Source: Clostridiales bacterium (GTDB lineage: Bacteria > Bacillota > Clostridia > Christensenellales > JAISNN01). From it: a DNA stretch of 7,110 nucleotides. Shown here one piece after another: positions 1 through 5,724 of this stretch; the stretch's first letter is position 1; each line of letters opens with the position of its first letter. The stretch is taken from NCBI GenBank assembly GCA_031289865.1, contig JAITOQ010000091.1, forward strand, positions 1 through 7,110, in the 5' to 3' direction. The translations under genes were made by a program, and so were the position numbers. Under the pieces are notes generated by a model. That model ran no database searches. It saw nothing but the letters and a program-made list of their open reading frames with translations, and was not told the origin of the DNA.

Positions 1-914
1 ATTACGAGGAACACGTTAAACAATTAACGATAGACTCGCTAACACCTAAATTCATACTTGAACAATACAATGTTTGTGGTCAGTTCCAAATTGGCATTTT
101 TGCATATGGAAAAAGAATAAGTACAATGGGAGAAACGGTAGAGGAGGGATATAATATTAAGTTCACTAAAAAGGACGGGGGATACAAAGAATATTTTGAG
201 AAAATGTATCAATTTGGCAGATTTCTATCGTTGCTGTGTAATACACCTATTGAATTAGTTGATGAGTTTTGTATTGAATTAAGCGATAGAAAACTTATTA
301 CGGTGAAAATAAAAAATTGGGTTAAGGATAAGGAAATACAGCGGCGTGACGTTATCAGTTATTCTGAAATTAAAAATAATTTTCAAAATATTATACAAGG
401 ATACTATAATTTAGTTGCAAGCAAACCACAATCAATTAGCGTATTGGCAACAAGTTTATATAGTAGTAATGCACCAGGCTCAAGTGTTGGTGATTTTCTA
501 AATATTACAAGAGCCATTGATGCTTTATATGAGAATATAGTTTGGGATATTTCAGTTGAAAAAGAAAAAAGGGGTGGGGAATTTAAGACAAAAATTGCAC
601 AGCTTTTGATAGAGAGTGAATTTTTAACGAGCTATAACATTGATGTCAACAAAATAGCAGATGTAGTTAGAGATACGAGGAATTATTATACTCATTTTGA
701 AAAGAAAAAGGATAAAAAAAGTCGTACGTATTTTAAGGAAAATTATTTGAGTTTTATTAACGCAATGTTATATTATCTTTTGCTCTTCAGACTGCTGAAA
801 TTTTGGAACAATGAAGCAAGGATAAGGGTGTCGCATTCGCAATTTAATATGATAAAATTAAAGATGCCTACGGTTTTTGCTAATATTGAAGAAATAACCA
901 TAACGGAAAAATAG
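1..914 (+). CDS. ApeA-like HEPN-domain protein, 5'-truncated by window edge
   Basis: The reading frame is open from base 3 to the TAG at 912-914, giving 303 visible residues, so the gene begins upstream. The internal ATG at 126 has no convincing ribosome-binding site and is probably not the start. Near the C-terminus the motif RNYYTH (bases 678-695) fits the RxxxxH active site of HEPN ribonucleases. It is preceded by a helical stretch and followed by a Lys-rich loop and a hydrophobic helix (FINAMLYYLLLFRLLKFW), as in Apea-type HEPN domains. The upstream part (CGQFQIGIFAYG and onward) resembles the N-terminal domain that accompanies HEPN in ApeA-family anti-phage proteins; this is from memory of the family. 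HEPN proteins of this type cut RNA, often to stop growth on phage infection. The gene is strikingly AT-rich (about 30% GC or less by eye) compared with the genes to the right, suggesting transfer. HEPN assignment is fairly secure; the ApeA name is less so. Confidence 0.7.
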   Translation, partial: YEEHVKQLTIDSLTPKFILEQYNVCGQFQIGIFAYGKRISTMGETVEEGYNIKFTKKDGGYKEYFEKMYQFGRFLSLLCNTPIELVDEFCIELSDRKLITVKIKNWVKDKEIQRRDVISYSEIKNNFQNIIQGYYNLVASKPQSISVLATSLYSSNAPGSSVGDFLNITRAIDALYENIVWDISVEKEKRGGEFKTKIAQLLIESEFLTSYNIDVNKIADVVRDTRNYYTHFEKKKDKKSRTYFKENYLSFINAMLYYLLLFRLLKFWNNEARIRVSHSQFNMIKLKMPTVFANIEEITITEK

Positions 915-992
915 CATGGAATTCAAATCCAAAATCCAACCCAACCCAACTAATCCAACGCCGAATTTCGGAAATCAAAGGAAGGCAAGCTA
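915..992 (+). other. Spacer with CCAA-rich tract and Fic ribosome-binding site
   Basis: This 78-nt spacer separates the HEPN and Fic genes. It contains a purine-poor tract of repeated AATCCAA/CCCAA units (about 925-959) and an 11-nt palindrome CCGAATTTCGG (961-971), then the Shine-Dalgarno-like AAAGGAAGG just before the Fic start. No clear promoter or U-tailed terminator was found, so the two genes may be co-transcribed. The function of the CCAA tract is unknown. Confidence 0.4.
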
Positions 993-1883
993 ATGAATAC
1001 AAAAGTTTCTATACGTTTTTTTAACGACCGTGAGGTTCGTGCCGTTTGGGACGGGGATAATGCAAAGTGGTGGTTTTCTGTTGTGGATGTCGTGGGTGTT
1101 TTGAGCGAAAGCGATAACTCACGCAATTATTGGTACGTCCTAAAAACCCGTCTTAAAAAAGCGAACAGCGAACTCCTTACAATTTGTAAGGGGTTGAAAA
1201 TGACTGCCCCGAACGGCAAAAAGTATATTACCGATTGCCTTGACGACAGCGGCATAAAAGAACTTGCAAAAAACTTTCCCGGTAAAAAGGCAAATCGCTT
1301 TATCGAGTGGTTCACTTATTCCGACGAGACGATTGACGGCAAGAGCAAGTCAAAGGCATATGCCTTATTTGAAAGCAATTTAATCGATAGCATAGAGGTT
1401 GGAACGGTAAAGGGCTTACAACAAATTCACGGTTATTTGTTCGGCGGTTTGTACGACTTTGCCGGACAGATACGCAAATTAAATATTAGCAAAGGTGGTT
1501 TTACATTCGCGTCGGCAAACTTTTTGCCGGGGACATTGCGGCTTATCGAGCGTATGCCCGAAACGACTTTAGATGAGATTATAGACAAATACGTTGAAAT
1601 GAACGTCGCGCACCCATTTATGGAAGGAAACGGACGAAGTACGCGGATATGGCTTGATTTGATACTGAAAAGAAGCTTGAAAAGGTGTGTGGATTGGAGC
1701 AAGATCAACAAAAAAGATTATCTTGCCGCCATGCGGAAAAGCGTTTCCGGCAGTACGGAAATAAAGCTCCACCTCAAATCCGCGATTGTAGAAAAAATAC
1801 ACGACCGCGAAACCTTTATGAAGGGCATAGATTACTCGTACTATTACGAAGAAGCGGACGAAAATGAGGACGGCGGAGAATAA
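993..1883 (+). CDS. BRO-N/Fic fusion: probable Fic-family adenylyltransferase
   Basis: The protein has 296 residues. Residues about 5-107 resemble the BRO-N/RhuM-type domain of phage antirepressor-like proteins (VRAVWDGDNAKWWFSVVDVV, then YWYVLKTRL and a TD..DSGIKEL stretch). Residues about 125-250 form a Fic domain: LQQIHGYLFGGLYDFAGQIR at 142-161, the flap KGGFTFA at 167-173, and the complete active-site loop HPFMEGNGR at 207-215, with His207 as catalytic base and Glu211, Asn213 and Arg215 retained. Fic enzymes usually transfer AMP from ATP to Ser, Thr or Tyr of a target protein. A C-terminal SYYYEE (282-287) matches the (S/T)xxxE part of the Fic autoinhibitory motif, which would make this a self-inhibited class III-like Fic; the usual final Gly/Asn is Glu. 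The start is supported by AAAGGAAGG upstream. The target is unknown. A toxin, defence or phage-derived role is plausible from the BRO-N domain and the HEPN neighbour. Confidence 0.87.
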   Translation: MNTKVSIRFFNDREVRAVWDGDNAKWWFSVVDVVGVLSESDNSRNYWYVLKTRLKKANSELLTICKGLKMTAPNGKKYITDCLDDSGIKELAKNFPGKKANRFIEWFTYSDETIDGKSKSKAYALFESNLIDSIEVGTVKGLQQIHGYLFGGLYDFAGQIRKLNISKGGFTFASANFLPGTLRLIERMPETTLDEIIDKYVEMNVAHPFMEGNGRSTRIWLDLILKRSLKRCVDWSKINKKDYLAAMRKSVSGSTEIKLHLKSAIVEKIHDRETFMKGIDYSYYYEEADENEDGGE

Positions 1884-1909
1884 CAAATCAAAATCGTGAG
1901 GTCAAAAAA

Positions 1910-3364
1910 ATGGACGTTAAAATCAAAACGAGATACGGTACGGTAGTCGGATATGAGAGTAAGGGGATTCGTATTTTTAAGGGGATTCCATATGTCGAGC
2001 CGCCTATCGGGGAGCTGCGTTTTTGCGAGCCGCGGGAGGTTGAGCCGTGGGAGGGCGAAAGGCAAGCGAAAAAATTCGGGGCGGTTTGTCCTCAAGTGAT
2101 GAGCATAGTACCTTTGGGGCGGCAGAGCGAGGATTGTCTGTACCTCAATATTTTCGCGCCTAAGACCGAGGGAAAAAAGCCCGTTTTGGTTTTTATTCAC
2201 GGCGGGGCGTACGTTTTGGGCGCGGGGTCGCAGACGGTGTATCACGGGGCGGCGATTGCGGAAAAGGACGTTGTGTTCGTCACGTTTAACTACCGTTTGG
2301 GCGCGGTCGGAATGATGGACTACTCGTTTTTGGACGGGGCATTCGCGTCAAATATTGCTTTAAAGGATCAAGCCGCCGCATTAAAATGGGTGAACGAAAA
2401 TATCGAAGCGTTCGGAGGCGACAAAAGCGACGTCACTCTCATGGGTCAATCCGCGGGCGCGATAAGCGTGGTCGCACTCCTAAACGTACCCTCCGTCAGA
2501 GGCTATTTTAAAAAAGCTATCGCGCTTAGCGCGTTTCCCGATATGATTAAATCAAAAGAGGAGAGCGCGGTTTATGCGCGTGAGTTTTGCGAATACGCGG
2601 AGATAGAGACGAAAGAGGATTTGCTTGCGTGGGATTCCGTAGAGCTGTCCAAAGCCCTCAAGAGGTTTTTGGATACGAAGCCGCGCCGCTTGGGGTTGGA
2701 TTATGTGATGCCGTGCGCGGACGGCGAATTTTTGCCGCAAAAGCCGCTAAAGGTCGTCGGAGGCGAAAACGGAAATCATATTCCGCTCCTTATGGGCTAT
2801 ACGAAAGAGGAGCTGAACGTATTGTTTAGCTTGCCCGTTAGGAGAATCAGGAGCATGAGCGGCACGGAAACCGATTTGCTTTTCCGTACCGCATCGGAGA
2901 GCGGCGAACCGCTCGAAGAGCTTTATTCGCCGAAAAGCGGACGTGCGCTCCTTATGCGCGATTGGCTTATACGCGTTCCATCAGAACGGTATGCGGAGGG
3001 AAACGGAAAATACGCTCCGACATGGATTTACCGCTTTGACTACAGCCCCGCCGCACTCAAATTGATAGGGGTCAAAGCCGTACACGCTATCGACTTGGTT
3101 TTTATTTTTAAGGCGTTCAAAAACATCATTGCCGACGGTATGTTGGTTTTTTCGCCGTTTAGAAAGGACATTTACGCATTAGCCGACAGAATGAGGGATA
3201 CGATCGTTGACTTTGCCAAAAGCAGTCGCTGCGAATGGGAACAGTTTAATGAAAACGGCGCGTTAAAAATCTTTGACGCAACCGCCGATCGTGTCGAAAC
3301 GGGCGGGATAGAACGGAAGGAGCTTTTAGAGAAATTGAGAGAAAGGCTGGAGTCGGATAATTGA
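1910..3364 (+). CDS. Type-B carboxylesterase (alpha/beta hydrolase)
   Basis: The protein has 484 residues, the usual length for bacterial type-B carboxylesterases (para-nitrobenzyl esterase group). Visible hallmarks in order are FKGIPYVEPPIGELRF (23-38), SEDCLYLNIFAP (73-84), the oxyanion-hole HGGAY (97-101), VTFNYRLG (124-131), and the nucleophile elbow GQSAG (179-183) with Ser181. By alignment to the family the acid is Glu301 (in GYTKEE) and the base His392 (in AVHAIDLVF), so the triad looks intact. Such enzymes hydrolyse carboxylic esters; the natural substrate cannot be read from the sequence. There is no signal peptide, so it should be cytoplasmic. The ATG follows GAGGT at a normal distance and lies 26 nt after the Fic stop, so co-transcription with Fic is likely. 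No strong terminator follows it before the promoter at 3395. Confidence 0.93.
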   Translation: MDVKIKTRYGTVVGYESKGIRIFKGIPYVEPPIGELRFCEPREVEPWEGERQAKKFGAVCPQVMSIVPLGRQSEDCLYLNIFAPKTEGKKPVLVFIHGGAYVLGAGSQTVYHGAAIAEKDVVFVTFNYRLGAVGMMDYSFLDGAFASNIALKDQAAALKWVNENIEAFGGDKSDVTLMGQSAGAISVVALLNVPSVRGYFKKAIALSAFPDMIKSKEESAVYAREFCEYAEIETKEDLLAWDSVELSKALKRFLDTKPRRLGLDYVMPCADGEFLPQKPLKVVGGENGNHIPLLMGYTKEELNVLFSLPVRRIRSMSGTETDLLFRTASESGEPLEELYSPKSGRALLMRDWLIRVPSERYAEGNGKYAPTWIYRFDYSPAALKLIGVKAVHAIDLVFIFKAFKNIIADGMLVFSPFRKDIYALADRMRDTIVDFAKSSRCEWEQFNENGALKIFDATADRVETGGIERKELLEKLRERLESDN

Positions 3365-3394
3365 ACACAATTTTAAAAATTCGTTAAAATATGG

Positions 3395-3423
3395 TTGACA
3401 ATGTTTTTTATGCGTGATATAAT
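3395..3423 (+). promoter_or_regulatory. Consensus sigma-70 promoter of the ilv leader
   Basis: The -35 box TTGACA (3395-3400) and -10 box TATAAT (3418-3423) both match consensus exactly and are separated by 17 nt. A TGA just before the -10 box (3415-3417) adds an extended -10 element. Transcription should start near 3430, about 47 nt before the leader peptide ATG. Such a strong promoter fits an operon controlled downstream of initiation by attenuation. Confidence 0.9.
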
Positions 3424-3430
3424 CTTTGTA

Positions 3431-3451
3431 TATTGATTTTGTAAATCAATA
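3431..3451 (+). promoter_or_regulatory. Inverted repeat at the predicted transcription start
   Basis: The arms ATTGATT (3432-3438) and AATCAAT (3444-3450) are perfectly complementary, and the flanking T3431-A3451 pair extends the stem. The dyad begins about where transcription should start, so it could be an operator for a repressor or a 5'-end hairpin that stabilises the mRNA. It is AT-rich and the function is not established. Confidence 0.4.
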
Positions 3452-3476
3452 AAATAATCAAGTTAGGGATAAGCAA

Positions 3477-3572
3477 ATGTTAAATTTAACGGTATCCGTT
3501 ATAATTATAAGCATTATTCTTACCGTCGTAGTAGTAGGCGGTCGGAGTCTTTTGCATTTGCTTCACGCTTGA
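3477..3572 (+). CDS. ilv operon leader peptide (31 aa), attenuator control
   Basis: A 31-codon ORF starts at ATG 3477 with AGGGA at 3465-3469, 7 nt upstream, and ends at TGA 3570-3572. Eighteen of 31 residues are branched-chain: seven Leu, five Ile and six Val. They are clustered as VIIISIIL (codons 8-15), VVVV (17-20) and LLHLL (25-29). It lies between a consensus promoter and an intrinsic terminator, directly ahead of ilvB. This is the layout of ribosome-mediated attenuation, as in the enterobacterial ilv and leu leaders: shortage of charged Leu, Ile or Val tRNA would stall the ribosome and favour antitermination. An alternative is a tiny one-helix membrane protein, since the Ile/Val core is hydrophobic, but the position and the following terminator favour a leader. 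I see no T-box signature in this leader. Confidence 0.85.
   Translation: MLNLTVSVIIISIILTVVVVGGRSLLHLLHA
3522..3542 (+). promoter_or_regulatory. Candidate pause hairpin inside the leader ORF
   Basis: ACCGTC (3522-3527) can pair with GGCGGT (3537-3542), six pairs including one G-U, around a 9-nt loop spanning the VVVV codons. The same left arm can instead pair with ACGGTA (3489-3494), so the region has competing folds, as expected of segments 1 and 2 of an attenuator. Paired by eye without an energy calculation. Confidence 0.45.
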
Positions 3573-3616
3573 TTGTACCGAAATAAAAAACGGACAAAAA
3601 GCCTCGGCGCAAATGC
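3543..3616 (+). promoter_or_regulatory. Candidate antiterminator pairings
   Basis: Two alternative pairings would disrupt the terminator. GAGTCTTTT (3545-3553) can pair with AAAAGCCTC (3597-3605), the terminator's left arm, with eight pairs and one mismatch. GCATTTGC (3554-3561) is perfectly complementary to GCAAATGC (3609-3616), which spans the terminator loop and part of both arms. The two cannot form together as nested helices. Both upstream strands would be covered by a ribosome that reaches the leader stop codon and freed by one stalled at the early Ile codons, matching an attenuation logic. Confidence 0.5.
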
Positions 3617-3630
3617 GTCGGGGCTTTTTT
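3596..3630 (+). terminator. Intrinsic terminator (attenuator) ahead of ilvB
   Basis: A 15-pair stem, AAAAAGCCTCGGCGC (3596-3610) with GCGTCGGGGCTTTTT (3615-3629), closes a 4-nt AAAT loop and contains only two G-U pairs. It is followed by a run of T ending at 3630. It lies 23 nt after the leader peptide stop and well before the ilvB start, so read-through of it would decide expression of ilvB, ilvN and ilvA. Confidence 0.92.
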
Positions 3631-3632
3631 GG

Positions 3633-3770
3633 TAAGTAATAAGTAATAGGTAATAGGTAATAAGTAAGGAGAAAAGTATGGTCATTCTGAGCGAAGCGAA
3701 GAATCTCAAACGATTTCTCCGAACATACATCTCTAATTATCCATACTTATTACCTATTACTTATTACCTA
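3633..3770. repeat. Repeat element copy 1 (heptamer inverted arms, shared core)
   Basis: The left arm is five tandem heptamers TAAGTAA/TAGGTAA (3633-3667). The right arm (3745-3770) is the same series in inverse orientation (ACTTATT/ACCTATT). Over about 25 nt the arms are complementary with only two mismatches, and short GTATGG/CCATAC arms (3676-3681, 3741-3746) lie inside them. The core at 3681-3739 begins GTCATTCTGAGCGAAGCG, a motif I recall as a dispersed intergenic repeat in many bacterial genomes. No ORF is present, so this is a non-coding, MITE-like or hairpin-forming element. It starts two bases after the attenuator T-run and ends just before the ilvB ribosome-binding site, so it lies within the ilv 5' untranslated RNA. 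Confidence 0.8.
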
Positions 3771-3793
3771 AAATTTATAGGGAAGTGCATGAT

Positions 3794-5458
3794 ATGAGAT
3801 TAACCGGCGCGCAGATATTGGTAAAAGAATTGATTGCTCTCGGGGTGGACGAGATTTTCGGCTATCCGGGCGGGAGTGTTTTGGATATTTACGACGAGCT
3901 GTACAAAAACCGTGACAAGATAAAGCATTATATCACGGCTCACGAGCAAGGCGCGGCGCACGCGGCGGACGGATATGCGCGGCGAAGCGGTAGGACGGGC
4001 GTGGTTCTCGCGACGTCGGGTCCCGGAGCGACAAATCTCGTCACGGGGATTGCTACCGCGTATCTCGACAGCGTGCCTTTGGTCGCTATCACGGGCAACG
4101 TGTCCACAAAGCTCATCGGAAAGGACAGCTTTCAAGAGGTCAATATCGTCGGTATAACCATGCCCGTCACAAAGCATAACTATATCGTCGAGCGCGTATC
4201 CGATCTCCGAAAAATTTTGCGCGAGGCATTTTTTATCGCGAACGACGGCCGTCCCGGTCCCGTGCTGATCGATATCCCAAAGGATATTCAAAGGGATAGC
4301 GCGGAGTATGACGAAGCGGAATCCTTTACGTTTACGAGCCGCCGCCACGCTTCGGATTTTAAAATCGAAAAGGTATGCGCCATGCTAAAGGCGGCTAAGC
4401 GTCCGTATATTTATGCGGGAGGCGGGGCGGTGATTTCGGGAGCGTCGAGTGAATTACGCGCTTTTTCGGAGAGAATAGACGCGCCCGTCGCGACAAGCCT
4501 TATGGGCGTGACCGCCGTACCCGCGAGTTTTTCGGGCGCGCTCGGCATGGCGGGAATGCACGGACGGTACGCCGCCTCAAAGGCTCTTGCCGAATGCGAT
4601 CTTTTGATAGCGGTCGGCGTGAGATTTTCCGACCGCGCTACGGGCAACAAGGACATGTTTGTCAAAAATTGCAAGGTCTTGCAATTTGATATAGACCGCG
4701 CAGAAGTCAACAAAAACATCAAAGCGGACGAGTACGTCGTCGGCGGTATTAAGGAAATCCTAAGCGGGATATTGCGCGTTTTACCTAAGCTTGACAACAA
4801 GGATTGGCTTGATTACGTTTCCGTTCTTAAAGGGAGTCCCGAAAACCTTTTGGCAACGTCGGACAACGCGCTCACCCCGAAATTTGTCATTGAAAACACT
4901 TGCGAATCTATCGGTCGCGGCGCGTCCGTTGCGACGGACGTGGGACAGCATCAAATGTGGACGGCGCAATACTACCGCTTTGAAGAACCGCGTACCTTTA
5001 TCACAAGCGGCGGTTTGGGGACTATGGGTTACGGCATGGGCGCGGCGATAGGGGCTTGTATCGGATCGAAAAAAAAGAGATCTATACTCTTTACGAGCGA
5101 CGGCAGTTTTCATATGAATTTAAACGAGCTTGCGACCGCCGTTACAAACGAGTTACCGCTTACGGTGGTGCTTTTGGACAACAACGCCCTCGGTATGGTT
5201 AGGCAATGGCAGACGATGTTTTATGACAAGCATTATTCGGAAACCGCTTTAAACCGAAAAACCGATTATGTAAAGCTTGCGGAAGCTTTCGGAGCAAAGG
5301 GCTTCGGGGCAAAAAACAAGGAAGAATTTCTCGCCGCATTACGCGCCGTGAGGGATTTGGATACGCCCGCGCTCATTCATTGTACGATAGACAGCGACGA
5401 AAACGTCTTTCCGATGATACCGCCGAACGGGACTATAAACGATATTATTATTAGGTAA
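3794..5458 (+). CDS. ilvB: Acetohydroxyacid (acetolactate) synthase, large catalytic subunit
   Basis: This thiamine-diphosphate enzyme joins two pyruvates to acetolactate (valine, leucine) or pyruvate and 2-oxobutanoate to acetohydroxybutyrate (isoleucine). I choose ATG 3794 (554 residues, normal length) over GTG 3785, because AGGGA at 3779-3783 is 10 nt before the ATG but touches the GTG. The N-terminal ThDP domain carries FGYPGGS and the catalytic Glu51 in HEQGAAHAADGYAR. The central FAD/structural domain spans about 185-325. The C-terminal ThDP domain has TSGGLGTMGYGMGAA, SDGSFHMN (435-442) and NNALGMVRQWQ (463-473). The usual GDG of the cofactor motif reads SDG here; the metal-binding Asp and following Gly are kept. 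The last sense codon and the stop are formed by the flanking heptamer repeat. It is first gene after the attenuator, and IlvN is its regulatory partner. Confidence 0.97.
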   Translation: MRLTGAQILVKELIALGVDEIFGYPGGSVLDIYDELYKNRDKIKHYITAHEQGAAHAADGYARRSGRTGVVLATSGPGATNLVTGIATAYLDSVPLVAITGNVSTKLIGKDSFQEVNIVGITMPVTKHNYIVERVSDLRKILREAFFIANDGRPGPVLIDIPKDIQRDSAEYDEAESFTFTSRRHASDFKIEKVCAMLKAAKRPYIYAGGGAVISGASSELRAFSERIDAPVATSLMGVTAVPASFSGALGMAGMHGRYAASKALAECDLLIAVGVRFSDRATGNKDMFVKNCKVLQFDIDRAEVNKNIKADEYVVGGIKEILSGILRVLPKLDNKDWLDYVSVLKGSPENLLATSDNALTPKFVIENTCESIGRGASVATDVGQHQMWTAQYYRFEEPRTFITSGGLGTMGYGMGAAIGACIGSKKKRSILFTSDGSFHMNLNELATAVTNELPLTVVLLDNNALGMVRQWQTMFYDKHYSETALNRKTDYVKLAEAFGAKGFGAKNKEEFLAALRAVRDLDTPALIHCTIDSDENVFPMIPPNGTINDIIIR

Positions 5459-5673
5459 TAGGTAATAAGTAATAGGGAATAAGTGCGGTTAATTATAGAT
5501 GTGATTCAGAGAAATCGTTTGAGATTCTTCGCTGCGCTCAGAATGACGCCAACTAATCCGCAGACACGGACACTTATTTTTAAATCCGCAATTCTGCATT
5601 CTGCATTTTGCATTCTGCATTCTGCATTAAAAATCCTCACTTATTACCTATTACTTATTACTTATTACCTAAA
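5452..5673. repeat. Repeat element copy 2, inverted relative to copy 1
   Basis: Left arm heptamers TAGGTAA, TAGGTAA, TAAGTAA, TAGGGAA run from 5452 to about 5485. Right arm units ACTTATT/ACCTATT run from 5639 to 5673. The core at 5490-5547 is the reverse complement of the copy 1 core (3681-3739), with an uninterrupted 25-nt identity at 5509-5533 versus 3695-3719 and only a few differences elsewhere. Beyond the core, copy 2 has about 90 extra bases, including an ATTCTGC heptamer array. It fills most of the 266-nt ilvB-ilvN gap and overlaps the 3' end of ilvB. I see no promoter or U-tailed terminator of consensus quality in the gap. Confidence 0.8.
5591..5628. repeat. ATTCTGC heptamer tandem array
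   Basis: Five consecutive heptamers (ATTCTGC at 5591, 5598, 5612 and 5619; ATTTTGC at 5605) plus a partial ATT unit. It sits inside repeat element copy 2 and is absent from copy 1, so it was probably added to, or expanded in, that copy. The seven-base period equals that of the element's arms although the sequence is different. Confidence 0.85.
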
Positions 5674-5724
5674 AAACGGCGGTAACTATACCTTAAAAAA
5701 ACACGGATTATAAACGAGGTAGAT

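Noticed and set aside
126..914. ATG 126 as the true start of the HEPN gene
   Set aside because: The frame is open all the way to the left edge with protein-like, family-consistent sequence, and no ribosome-binding site precedes the ATG.
3365..3394. Terminator after the esterase
   Set aside because: Only a weak AT-only dyad (ATTTTAAAAAT) is present, without a GC stem and T-run.
3430..3640. T-box riboswitch ahead of ilvB
   Set aside because: The conserved T-box sequence (AGGGTGGNACCGCG type) is absent, and the leader instead contains a translated Leu/Ile/Val-rich ORF.
3633..3770. CRISPR array from the tandem repeats
   Set aside because: The units are 7 nt with no spacers and no cas genes nearby; these are simple tandem heptamers in inverted arms.
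3785..3793. GTG start three codons upstream of the chosen ilvB start
   Set aside because: The Shine-Dalgarno AGGGAAG overlaps the GTG itself, leaving no spacing, while ATG 3794 is correctly spaced and gives the usual MRLTGAQILV-type N-terminus.
3800..4348. 182-codon reverse-strand ORF and other long reverse ORFs over ilvB, ilvN, ilvA, Fic and the esterase
   Set aside because: They are antisense shadows of well-recognised genes, with no ribosome-binding sites and no family resemblance.
5483..5713. 76-codon forward ORF between ilvB and ilvN
   Set aside because: It is a translation of repeat element copy 2 (core plus ATTCTGC array and heptamer arm), giving low-complexity peptides such as ILHSAFCILHSA. 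It lacks a good ribosome-binding site and resembles no family; such peptides are a familiar annotation artefact of these repeats.
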